DNA of 64,000 nt from NCBI RefSeq assembly GCF_021347895.1, contig NC_067125.1:26975697-27039696 (forward strand), given 5' to 3'. Made by a program: the position numbers and the translations under genes. This DNA comes from Acanthochromis polyacanthus. Its lineage: Eukaryota > Chordata > Actinopteri > Pomacentridae. Under the pieces are notes generated by a model. The model was not told the DNA's origin. It saw only the letters and a program-made list of their open reading frames with translations, and did not search any database. Positions 36,501-45,959 of this stretch are shown here, piece after piece (position 1 is the stretch's first letter; each line of letters starts with the position of its first letter).

Positions 36501-37695
36501 AAATGTTATTTGTTGTTCAAAAATCTACAAAAACGTCATAGTTTAGTGTGTCGTCTCACAATGGACAAAAAACGTCACAGTTTAGCATGTCATCTGAAAA
36601 TATACAAAAAAAGTCATTTGTTGTCCGAAAATGGACAAAAACGTCATAGTTCAGGATGTCGTCCGAAAATGGACAATAAACCTCATACTTTAGTATGCCG
36701 TCTGAAAATGGAAAAAAATATACTTTAGGATGTCATTGGAAAATGGACAAAAAACGTCATCTTTTTGTCTGGGAATGGACAAAAATATCATAGTTTAGTA
36801 TGTCATCTGAAAATGGACAAAACATGTCATAGTTTAGTATGTCGTCCGAAAATGGACAAAAAATGTTACTTTTTGTCCGAAAATGGACAAAAAAGTCATA
36901 GTTTAGCATGTTGTCCGAAAATGGACAAAAAAACGTCATAGTTTAGTATGTCATCCGAAAATGGACAAAAAAACATCATAGATTAGTATGTCGTTTGAAA
37001 ATGGACAAAAAACATCATTTTTTGACCAAAAATGGACAAAAATATCATAGTTTAGTATGTCGTCTGAAAATGGACAAAAAAACATCAGTTTTTGTCCGAA
37101 AATGGACAAAAACATCATCTTTTAGTATGTCGTCCGAAAAAGGACAACAAATGTCATAGTTTATTATGTCGTCCAAAAATGAATATAAAGCATCATAGTT
37201 TAGGACGTCGTCCGAAAATGGACAAAAACGTCATAGTTTAGTATGTTTTCCGAAAATGGACAAAAAACATCATTTTTTGTCTAAAAATGTAAAAAAAAAA
37301 GGCCATAGTTTAGTATGTCGTCCGACATTGGACAAAAAAAAGTCAAATTTTAATATGTCGTCTGAAAATGGACAACAAACATCATTTTTTTTCCCGAAAA
37401 TGGACAAAAACGTCATAGTTTGTTATGTCGTCCGAAAATGGACAATAAAAGTCATAGTTTAGTATGTCGTTCAAAAATCGACAAAAAACGTCATAGTTTA
37501 GCATGTCGTCCGAAAATGGAAAAAGAAAACGTCATCGTTTAGTATGTTGTCCAAAAATGTATAAAAAACGTTATACTTTTCCAAAAATCACTAAAACGGC
37601 TTATTTTAATATGTCGCCCAAAAATCACTAAAATGCAGCAGTTTAGTATGCTCTTCCAAATGCCACTAAAACATCATACTTCAGTTTATCGAAAC
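33561..37695 (+). repeat. 39-bp satellite, block C, with three ~1-kb higher-order units
   Basis: Satellite resumes with mixed 39-bp monomers and shorter hairpin monomers. A distinctive string, GTTATTTGTTGTTCAAAAAT, recurs at 34499, 35523 and 36505 (spacing 1024 and 982), and long stretches around each are nearly identical, so roughly 34380-37400 is three recent copies of a ~1-kb unit. Monomers at the right edge (after about 37550) are more diverged, as expected at an array margin. Open frames on both strands encode 13-residue repeats and are by-products of the 39-bp period. Confidence 0.93.
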
Positions 37696-37756
37696 ATTTT
37701 AGTGAGCTGAGCAGCCGTTCCGTAGTACTGCATTCTCTCAGTGCTTTTCTTGAATT

Positions 37757-37836
37757 GTTGATGTGTTTTAACTTTGTACAGCATCCTTGGGTTTTTTGAA
37801 AGGCACCTACAAATAAAATGTATTATTACTCTGCCA
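37757..37836 (+). repeat. Retroposon tail, right flanking copy
   Basis: TTGTTGATGTGTTTTAACTT, then CATCCTTGGGTTTTTTGAAA, then AAATAAAATGTATTATTACT. Near copy of 25031-25110. Confidence 0.8.
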
Positions 37837-38022
37837 AGGAACGCGGTGGAGTTATGTGATCATCGGTGTTGGTTTGTCTGTCTGTTTGTAGCATTACTCA
37901 AAAACGGACCAACAGATTTGGATCAAATTTTCAGGGAAGGTCAGAAATAACACAAGGACCAATTGATAAGATTTTGACAGTGATGCAGTTCATAGTCTGG
38001 ATCCACGGATTTGTTAAAGATT
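37837..38022 (+). mobile_element. Truncated MITE 5' half, right flank of the satellite
   Basis: CTGCCAAGGAACGCGGTGG, TGTCTGTCTGTTTG, GGACCAACAGATTTGGATCA, TTTTCAGGGAAGGTCAGAAA and TGGATCCACGGATTTGTTAA follow the order of the 60067-60440 element, then similarity stops. No 3' end of this copy was found. Confidence 0.7.
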
Positions 38023-38307
38023 AAATGGTTCGTCTTTTCAGCATGTTCTCCGCTGTCATGAAGCTAACTGTCAGGGGAAGATCGCCTGCAGAAAGAAACA
38101 AAACAAGCACATAAACCAATTCCCGGTGGGCTGGTCTGATGTTTGGGCCACGAGGGCCGGTGTTCAGTCATGGCACTGGGTTGATCATTATGCTGCTGCC
38201 GCTGTTCCTGGGCCGCCTCCATTGGCAGCTCTTTTTTTTTTTTTTTTTTTTTTGCAGACACACCGTGACGTAACACGTCCGTGCACACGGTCAGAGGTGT
38301 TTGGAAG

Positions 38308-38436
38308 ATGGAAAACAGGAAGAGCAAGGGTGGTGCGGAGAAGGCCAGAATTAAAAACAGGAAAGCTCTGGAGACAGACGCAGCTGAATGTGCAGAAATT
38401 GGAAACTTTTTCACTAAAGCTCGTGGTTTGAAATGA
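38308..38436 (+). pseudogene. hAT-type transposase N-terminal fragment
   Basis: A 42-residue frame starts MENRKSKGGAEKARIKNRKA and ends at TGA 38434-38436. A basic K/R-rich start followed by a (A)LE-D-AA-C-I-xxFF pattern is what I recall from the N-terminus of fish hAT transposases that precede a TTF-type zinc finger. The zinc finger, catalytic region and terminal repeats are not recognisable downstream, so this is at best a 5' fragment. Attribution rests on a short stretch and is tentative. Confidence 0.4.
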
Positions 38437-39039
38437 CAAATGAGCCCAAGGAAATGGATACAGACTTTGTTGAACTTTAGAAACCACCGTTCAAGTTAAC
38501 TATCAAATCAATTAATTGTGTGTCATTGTGGCATCAAACATAACATTATATAATTTAAATAAAAGTATGATGCTGGGAAACTTTGTCCTGTATCCCCTCA
38601 GAGTCAAAAGAAAGATCCAGCACCAAGCAACAACCAAGAGCCACAAGCCCAGAGTGGGAGGTAGGATTGTTCATTGAGTGAATATTACTAGAAAGAACAT
38701 AATGAAGAGTCTGGTGTAGACCTGCTGTATATGAGAAGTGCCCTGAGATGCAAGATGATTCAGCTCTACATTAATGAAACTCACCTGACGGTTTTGTAAA
38801 AAGGAAAGATTTGTGCTGAGAATTTTGACCATTTTAAAAATGTGATTTAGTGTCAGAGGCAGAGCCAGTAGTGATGAGGGGATTACTGCTGTCAGTATGA
38901 AGGAACAGGTGAGCTGTTGGAACAGAGTGAACAAGTAAGCATTAGTTCCAATACTTTCTTTGCCCAAACGATAGCAGTGATCCATTTTATTTTTTATCAT
39001 TAAAAGATAGAAAATATGGAGTCCCAGGAGTGCCGAATC
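38437..39039. other. Low-copy stretch
   Basis: No gene or repeat family recognised. Upstream, at 38232-38253, is a T-run of about 20. Confidence 0.45.
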
Positions 39040-39318
39040 AAAATATTAATAAATAAATAAATAAATGTGGAAATAAATGTGGAAAAATAAAGAGAAATAA
39101 ATAAAATTGGAAATATAAAGAGAAATAAATAAATAAATAAATGTGGAAATATAAAGAGAAATAAATTAATTAATTAAAAAGGAAAATTTTGTCTTTGCTT
39201 TTACCTTTTCTGTTTTTCCTTTTATTTATTTATTTCTCTTTATATTTCCACATTTACTTATTTACTTATTTATTTCTCTTTATATTTCCATATTTATTTA
39301 TTTCTCTTTATATTTCCT
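39040..39318. repeat. Large AT-rich inverted repeat built on AAAT/ATTT
   Basis: The left arm (39040-39175) is AAATAAATAAATGTGGAAAT / ATAAAGAGAAATAAAT repeated. The right arm (39222-39318) is its reverse complement (ATTTATTTCTCTTTATATTT, CCACATTTACTTATTT). The spacer is about 45 bases. It could form a long hairpin. No coding potential. Confidence 0.8.
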
Positions 39319-39374
39319 CAGTCCACCAAGAAAAGGAAAAATGCAAATCAGTTTACTCTGGGCGGGGATTCTGA

Positions 39375-39595
39375 ACACAGGATTCCTGCCTGACACCAGC
39401 TCCAAGCACGGCTGAAGTGAAGCCATGTCACCGATGAGCTTCGGCTTATTCTGCCACTGATAAGAAAATAAACATTAATTTACCGAATTAGCAGCGTCCT
39501 TTCAGGGTCTGATGGCAGAATCAGCCGAAGCGCCACGGTGACACGACTTCACTTCAGCCGTGCTCGGAGCTGGCGTCAGGAAAGAAGCCTGTGTG
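39375..39595. mobile_element. Foldback element with ~82-bp arms
   Basis: The left arm 39375-39456 (ACACAGGATTCCTGCCTGAC ... GGCTTATTCTGCCA) and right arm 39513-39595 (TGGCAGAATCAGCC ... CTGACGCC on the opposite strand) pair over nearly their full length with scattered mismatches. The spacer is about 56 bases. Substitutions between arms indicate age. Target duplication not identified, so the superfamily is open. Confidence 0.75.
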
Positions 39596-39639
39596 TAGGT
39601 AAGATGATTAATGCGCAAAAAAGAAGAATTAGTATCTGA

Positions 39640-39830
39640 GTAAGTAGTTCAGGGGGCTAAGAAGAGAGACTACCAAGTGGAAGGTCACAGGATCAAGACA
39701 CACCACCAACATTTTTCTTTGTCTTAAGTTTTTCAAAAAATTTTAAGAAGGGTCTGATCTTGAACCAGTAACCTGTAGCTTCATAGGCAAACCCTTAACT
39801 CACTGAGCTACAGATCAGAAAAAGAAATAA
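39640..39830. repeat. Head-to-head pair of tRNA-like sequences
   Basis: On the plus strand, TAGTTCAGGGGGCTAA at about 39643 (A-box-like) is followed by AGGTCACAGGATCAAGACAC (B-box-like) near 39684-39703. On the minus strand, starting near 39825, TAGCTCAGTGAGTTAAGG (A-box-like) is followed by GGTTCAAGATC (B-box-like, near 39751-39761 on the top strand). The two face each other across a T/A-rich spacer. Neither has a full cloverleaf, so these look like SINE heads. Confidence 0.55.
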
Positions 39831-39866
39831 ACTCGTCATCCCTTTGACATCGTAGTTTCCAAGTGA

Positions 39867-40196
39867 CCACATGGGCAGAGTCTGGGTGGAGTCAGGGCAG
39901 AGAGTAGGTGGGGAGGTGGGTGGCAGCCTCCCCCCTCTACTCCCCCACCTCACCCCCACCACCCCCCTCTACTCCCCCACCGCCCACCACACCTTCCTCC
40001 ACCCAACGAGTTTTTCGAAAATCCGAATCTCGGCGGGTTTCTCCAGTTTCTGAAGTTTCCACCAGGTCGGAGGCAGAACAAGTTGTCACGAAGAGGTGTT
40101 GAAGTCGGCGAGGATGGAGTGACTTTTTACTATGACGAGAAGAGTGGGTCTTTAACCAGCATCCCTAAAATCCACGGAGTCGCTTCAGAGAAATGA
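39867..40196 (+). other. Open stretch with exon-like 3' part, not recognised
   Basis: A frame stays open from 39867 to a stop at 40194-40196 without an ATG. The first ~150 bases are C-rich low-complexity. The last part, after TTTCCACCAG at about 40054-40063 (acceptor-like), would encode a residue mix that looks protein-like, including GVEVGEDGVTFYYDEKSG then SLTSIPKIHG before the stop. No family recognised. It could be a terminal exon, a processed-gene remnant, part of a mobile element, or chance. Confidence 0.25.
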
Positions 40197-40547
40197 AGGA
40201 AGGTCAACTTCTGTCAGGCTCCATCCAGATGTTCAATTTCATATCTTTACTTTGAGATTTTTAGCACCGCTAACCTTTAGTATCACACTTTATTATCATT
40301 TATTAGGACTTTAATGGAATCCACCAGCAGATTCAATTTTTGTTGAGAAACTTTATTCTTGCCGTCGTGGGACTGCAGTATTTAAAACTGTTCCTTCTAT
40401 TTGACCTCATGTTTATTAGTTTTAGTGGAGAAAGTTATTTTAGCTGTTGATTAGTCTCTTAAAAACCAAATAATAAATTGGATTAGTCAAGAGGTTTAAA
40501 TTTCTTATTTTGTCATATTTTAAATATGACAAAAAATATAAAAATAA

Positions 40548-40605
40548 AGCATCTTGAGACAATTTGACCTGTAATTGGCGTTATATAAATAAAGTTGAAT
40601 TTAAA
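40548..40605 (+). repeat. Retroposon-type 3' tail
   Basis: CATCTTGAGACAATTTGACC then GGCGTTATATAAATAAAGTT then GAATTTAAATTG is the common fish tail GGCG-TATATAAATAAA-(TTGAAT)n. Confidence 0.55.
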
Positions 40606-40841
40606 TTGTATGTATCCTGTAATGTTGGAGTAATTCAGCCATATACGTTGGAAAACACATTTTCTTTGCCCATTAATCTGTTGATTGTTTTCTTCAGTAA
40701 TTCATTTCTTGTTTTGGTTCATAAAATGTCAAACCCAAATATATTCAGTTTACTGTCATTAAAACCAAAACGATTTACATTCATGATGCAGGAATCAGAC
40801 AGTTTTTTACTTTTTTTTATCTTGGTTTAGTCAGAAAGATA

Positions 40842-42083
40842 CACTATATTGCCAAAAGTATTTGCTCACCTGCCTTGACTCGCATATGAAGATAAGTGAC
40901 ATCCCATTCCTCATCCATAGGGTTCAGTATGACGTTGGTCCACCCTTTGCAGCTATAACAGCTTCAGCTCTTTTGGGAAAGCTGTCCACAAGGTTTAGGA
41001 GTGTGTTTGTGGGAATTTTTGACCATTCTTCCAGAAGCTCATTTGTGAGGTCACACACTGATGTTGGACCAGAAGGCCTGGCTCTCAGTCTGCGCTCTAA
41101 TTCATCCCAGAGGTGTTCTATCAGGTCGAGGTCTGGACTCTGTGCAGGCCAGTCAAGTTCATCCACACCAGACTCTGTCATCCATGTCTTTATGGACCTT
41201 GCTTTGTACACTGGTGCACAGTCATGTTGGAAGAGGAAGGGGCCAGCTCCAAACTGCTCCCACAAAGTTGGGAGCATGGAATTGTCCAAAATGTCTTGGT
41301 ATGCTGAAGCATTCAGAGTTCCTTTCACTGGAACTAAGGGGCCAAGTCCAGCTCCTTAAAACAACCCCACACCATAATCCCCCCTCCACCGAATTTTACA
41401 CTTGGCACAATGCAGTCCGACAAGTATGGTTCTCCTGGCAACCGCCAAACCCAGACTGGTCTATCAGATTGCCAGATGGAGAAGCACGATTGGTCACTCC
41501 AGAGAAGGCGTCTCCACTGCTCTCGAGTCCAGTGGCGGCGTGTTTTACACCACTGCATCCCACGCTTTGCATTGCACTTGGTGATGTATGGCTTGGAAGC
41601 AGCTGCTCGGCCATGGAAACCCATTCCATGAAGCTCTCTGCTGAAGCACTGCTCTTGAGCTAATCTGAAGGCCGCATGAAGTTTGAAGGTCTGTAGCCAT
41701 TGACTCTGCAGAAAGTTGGCCACCTCTTGGCACTATGCGCTTCAGCATCCGCTGACCCCGCTCTGTCAGTTCACGTGGCCGACCACTTGGTGGCTGAGTT
41801 GCTGTCGTTCCCACACACTTCCACTTTCTTATAATACAGCTGACAGTTGACTGTAATATTTAGGAGCGAGGAAATGTCACCACTGGATTTGTTGCACAGG
41901 TGGCATCCTATCACAGTTCCACGCTGGAATTCACTGAGAGCAACCCATTCTTTCACAAATGTTTGTAAAAGCAGTCTGCATGCCCATGTGGTTGATTTTT
42001 ACACACCTGTGGCCATGGAAGTGATTGTAACACCTGATTCTGATTATTTGGATAGGTTAGCGAATACTTTAGGCAATATAGTG
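40842..42083 (-). mobile_element. Tc1/mariner element, full length, inactive
   Basis: Both ends carry an inverted repeat beginning CACTATATTGCC (left from 40842; right reading inward from 42083) with about 27 of the first 30 positions identical. Each end is flanked by TA (40840-40841 and 42084-42085), the target duplication of this superfamily. Length is about 1.24 kb and the interior is a single minus-strand transposase gene with frameshifts. The structure is complete, so this copy inserted intact and decayed in place. Confidence 0.93.
40924..41956 (-). pseudogene. Tc1 transposase pseudogene (DD34E)
   Basis: Reads on the minus strand from ATG at 41956 to a stop near 40924, a span matching the usual ~340 residues. 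The N-terminal paired-type helix-turn-helix part ([19 protein letters not shown]) lies at 41545-41814. The first catalytic Asp is in WSDQS (codon 41493-41495; the family usually has Glu after the Asp). The second Asp is in QHDCAPVYKA and the Glu in LIEHLWDELE, with exactly 34 residues between them, in the frame 40924-41328. The N- and C-terminal pieces lie in different frames: shifts fall near 41800, 41640-41700 and 41330. The normal NPIEHLW is DLIEHLW here. Not functional as it stands. Confidence 0.93.
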
Positions 42084-42085
42084 TA

Positions 42086-43074
42086 GTTGATAATGTGTGA
42101 ACTGTTGCAGCTTGAGAGCCGTGGAAAGTTTTAATCTTTGGGGCCGAGTGTCAAAAACCATTTAGAAACCAACAACTAAACACTCAAGGTTTTGAACATC
42201 ATTAAAGGGAAATCCAACTTTTGCATGACAATGTCTAATTACAGGACATTTATTTCCAACATAAATGTGTGATATTCATCCTCTGGAGCTTCTCTTCACA
42301 TCATCTTCCACCTGGACTGGTTTGGTCGGGAGCAACCATTTGAAAAACTACACTTTAACATCAATGAATGATGCTGAAGTTTAATCTCTACATAAATGAG
42401 ACTGAGTCTGGATGTGCTGCTCTGTCATTAACTCCTAAGATTACAGAAAGTTCAAACAAAAGAGGACAGTTCAGATAAGACTTGGGAATCAGCTTATTTG
42501 GAACAAACATCTCAGACTTTCTGAGCTTCAGCACCTCTAGCAAGATATTTGAACAACAAGCAACTCAAGAGATTCAGAAGTTGGAGAGAGTTAGCTTTAG
42601 CTAAGCCAAAGAACATGTGGGATGCTAACCTAGCAAACATTTCAGACTTTTCTCTGTGAATTCTGAGAAATAATTTCCTATTTAATGACAGAGCTACACA
42701 TCTGAACTCAGTCTCATTAAAACAGACTCCAATTCAGTGTCATCCATCCATATTAAAGTGCACTTACCCAAAATGTTTGTTGCATGAGCTCCAACAAAAC
42801 CTGTCCAGGTAGAAGGCCACTTTGACAAACAGGAAGTGGAAGATTCCAAGCAGATTTATAGAAGGGGGAAACCGGACTGTACTAAGTGCGGTCGAGTATA
42901 GAGGGGTGTTTTGTGGGTTTTTAAGGCTGATAATGATTATTAGTGAGACATTTGGAGGAGATATTCATTTGCAGTAAATGACAGTATTTAAAAATCTTGG
43001 AGTTGATGGGGTTTTTTCATACCAAAGGTTATACTATGATGTTTTCTAAGAGACATACTATGCTACTCTGTTTT
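42086..43074. other. Low-copy stretch
   Basis: No gene or repeat family recognised. Confidence 0.45.
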
Positions 43075-43270
43075 TATTTTATTTTATTTAGCCTTTATTT
43101 ATACAGGTAATCTCATTAAGACACTGAGTGTCATTCTCAAGAGAGACCTGTCCTTAAATAACATTACAAGACAACACTGAGTCACTGACAAACAACACTA
43201 AGGGACCTATACTAGACAAAAACAATACAATATAACACTGAGTTCCAGACAAACGGGGTCATGACAAAAC
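43075..43270. mobile_element. Truncated non-LTR retrotransposon-like remnant
   Basis: TTATTTAGCCTTTATTTATA, CAGGTAATCTCATTAAGACA and TCTCAAGAGAGACCTGTCC are a common teleost repeat start related to the 11330 remnant. It fades into ACAATACAATATAACACTGA-type sequence. No frame. Confidence 0.4.
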
Positions 43271-43714
43271 ACAAAATAGACATTAAAATGGATGTGCAAA
43301 GCGCCGAGCAATGAAGTTGTAATGTAAAAACACTCAGAAAAAGAACAAGTCCTAAAAGATGATTTTTCCATTGTGTTTAAAAGACGTTTGAAGTTCTCCA
43401 GAAGAATCAAATGGGACAGCTTCAGACTCTGCTGAAGTGAGTTCCCTGAGCTGCTGCACTCTTCCTCTGTTGTTTTCTGGATTGTACTCAGCTCCATGCC
43501 TTCGTCCACCCGGCCTACGTTGACTCGTCCCGCCTGCCGTCTCTGGAGCTGAAGCTGGATTGGTTCAGACCAAAGTACCATCCAATCACGATGCCAGCTG
43601 CCTCTCAATAGGCTCCTTCATCTGGCAGCACTTCTTCTGAGGGGAAGCTGAGCTTCAGCAGAACTTTGGAGATGTGTTCCAGTGGTTGGTGGATGTGTGG
43701 GGAGATAGAGAGAG

Positions 43715-43758
43715 ACCTAGGCTGAAGCCCCCCTAAAATAGGCCTAATGACGCCACTG
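43715..43758. mobile_element. Isolated hAT-like terminus
   Basis: CTGAAGCCCCCCTAAAATAG then GCCTAATGACGCCACTG reads, in reverse complement, as CAGTGGCGTCATTAGGC..., a typical hAT-like end. No partner end or target duplication was found to the left. Confidence 0.35.
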
Positions 43759-43963
43759 ATGCAGGAGTTTGTAAATTGATGAAGATATCACTTTGCAGAA
43801 GTTCGATGTGTCTCCATAACTTCGGTACTTGTACAAATAATACATACAAAACAAAAACAAGCATAGTTACAACTCTGATTCTGCTGTTTCTTGTGGCATG
43901 AAATTAACATATTATCGCTCAGATGTGTTAATATTTATGCAATCATATGTTAATGTCACTGCA

Positions 43964-44022
43964 ATCATTGCATAGATATGTTAATATGTGTGCAGTAGAT
44001 ATTAACATATCTATGCAATGAT
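43964..44022. repeat. Perfect inverted repeat (24-bp arms, 11-nt loop)
   Basis: The arm 43964-43987 starts ATCATTGCATAGATATGTTA and ends ATAT; it is exactly reverse-complemented at 43999-44022. The loop is GTGTGCAGTAG. A related ATATGTTAAT word occurs just upstream near 43946. Non-coding. Confidence 0.95.
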
Positions 44023-45959
44023 GACTCCATGAGTAATTCAAACATGGAAATGGACACACAGCCATATGCAGATTTGTAAATATGATTAGACTTGGTGTAA
44101 TTGATGTTTTACTTTTCTTGCCGACACTTTGTTGCGCAGACAAACAGCTCATCTTTATAGATGTTAGTTTGCTGCATGAATACTTGGAGAGAGAGTTAAA
44201 TAAAATATTCTGACAGCTACTTGATGGTTTGCCATGAAAGTTGGTGCAGGTATTCAGGTTCCCAAGAGAATAATTAAAAAATGATTTTGATGATTTTTCA
44301 TCCAGCGACTCAGCAAATGACCAAAAACCTGCAAATTAGTGATGTTTCAATCAGAGTTAACCTTGCTTTGTGTTTAAAAAGCAACTGTGATGATGCTAAC
44401 AGGCTAAAGCTAATGTATGATGAATGTGGAGGAGAAAGCAACACATTAGCATCGCCATGTTTATAGCTGATCAAAACACTGCAGCCTCACTGAGAAAAGA
44501 TTCTGACCAACACGACAGCTTTTAAGTTTAAAATTAAGCCTCACACAAACACACAATAAGCACTACATACAGCGTCCCTGACTAATCTTTTTCTACGCCA
44601 CAACAACTGTTTCTGAAGCATTTCTGCAGACGTAGAAGACTTCCTTTCTTTTAGAAGTTGCGTTGTCTTCTCTTAAATTTTCAATTTAAATGACACACGC
44701 CTTTTCCCTTCGGTCTGCAGATCCGCTCACTGCTGACTCTTCCTAACTATGATTATGTTATTCAGTTTAAAGTAATTCCAAATTACCTTTTGTCAAAGAA
44801 GCTGTTAAGCTCCAACTAATGTATTACACGCTGAATTGCTTACACGAGTTCATTGTTCTCGTCTGTAAACAAACTCTGTCCTCCACATACGCACCACATA
44901 TTGACCATTACACAATTTAAGTCCCTCTGAACTGATCACTGTGAAATTAACTGCGATAACTGCCACTAATGCGACTTTCGGAAGCCCCTGTGACTGGCTC
45001 TCTGTCCGTACGCTTCATTATTTCCCCTTGAATGTGTGCTCATGTTACTGGAAGGGATTTCGTGGGGAAATAAGCCTGAGAACTCCCCAAATTAGGCCAA
45101 ACAAAAGCACAAAGCTCTCCGTCGGGGGATACAGTTTAAAGTGCTGACAGTTTTGTTCTTGCTGGAATAAGACTCATCATGAACCGTTTCAAAGAGAAAA
45201 TCCCACCCAAAGCTTAGCAATTAGGGTGTTTCTTGAGGATCTGCTTACTTTTTGACATGAAATTCAGGAATTCGAAGAATACTGACAGAAGTCTTCACAC
45301 GTTGGTGCAGGAATTTCTATTTATTCAGCTTCACAATAAGCATCAGCCTATTCAGCGATGGTTAATAGTCATATTTTTTATAATACCCATGAATCCATCA
45401 AGTTTAAGCTGTTGTGTTGATGTGAAAAAAAATAAAAATCTTATCAGTACAGTTGCAACTGGACCCATGATGTGAGACTCAGAAAGGACAGTGTATTTGT
45501 AAATACTAATATCAATATTTCCCATAATCTTAGTGGCGCTGTGAGTTTGAATTGAGGGCTGCCTGATTGGTTTTCATTTTTAACAACGGCTGTGGAGAGG
45601 CAATTTAATTTCTTCTCCTCCCTGCCTCCTGGGAGACTATATTTTTCTTTCTGCTTTCCTCTCCAAAAAATGTCAACATGACTTTGTCAGCACTAAGCAC
45701 ATTCTCTGCTGTGACAGATATCACCTGACCCCAATTTATGAAAGGCACAGAGGAGACACACTCCTGCAGCACAATATGAATATATTATCATCCTGAAACG
45801 TCCCGTATTCAGCGTTGGAGAATTATATTGACGGATGTGGTGGAAATCCAAACAGCTTTCACTTAAATAAGACAAAGACACTCTATTTGGATGCAAGAGG
45901 GGCAGTTGTCCGTCAAAGCTGGTCATGGAAACCGTGATGCGACTGGATCAAAAAGGTGC
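44023..45959. other. Low-copy stretch
   Basis: No gene or repeat family recognised; short frames have no motif. Confidence 0.45.

Larger units (their letters stand above)
25111..37752 (+). mobile_element. MITE interrupted by its own internal satellite expansion (proposed)
   Basis: The first part (25111-25335: CTCTGCCAGGGAATGGGGAG, TTGTCTGTCTGTTAGCAACA, CTAACAGATTTGGATG, TTTCTGTACCATTGCAACAT) matches in order the first ~230 bases of the element at 60067-60440. The last part (about 37700-37752: GAGCAGCC..., GTACTGCATTCTCTCAGTGC, TTTTCTTG) matches its final ~50 bases. Everything between is 39-bp satellite and derivatives. Sequence similarity at both edges is directly visible; that this was once one continuous element is inference. 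No coding capacity. Confidence 0.6.

Noticed and set aside
25336..37695. CRISPR-like regular repeats
   Set aside because: Monomers are head to tail with no unique spacers, they diverge gradually and form higher-order units; this is a eukaryotic satellite.
25336..37695. Many 60-110-codon frames as a repeat-protein gene
   Set aside because: They occur on both strands, start and stop at random monomers and follow from the 39-bp period.
40862..41663. Plus-strand frames of 165 and 200 codons
   Set aside because: They are antisense to the Tc1 transposase.
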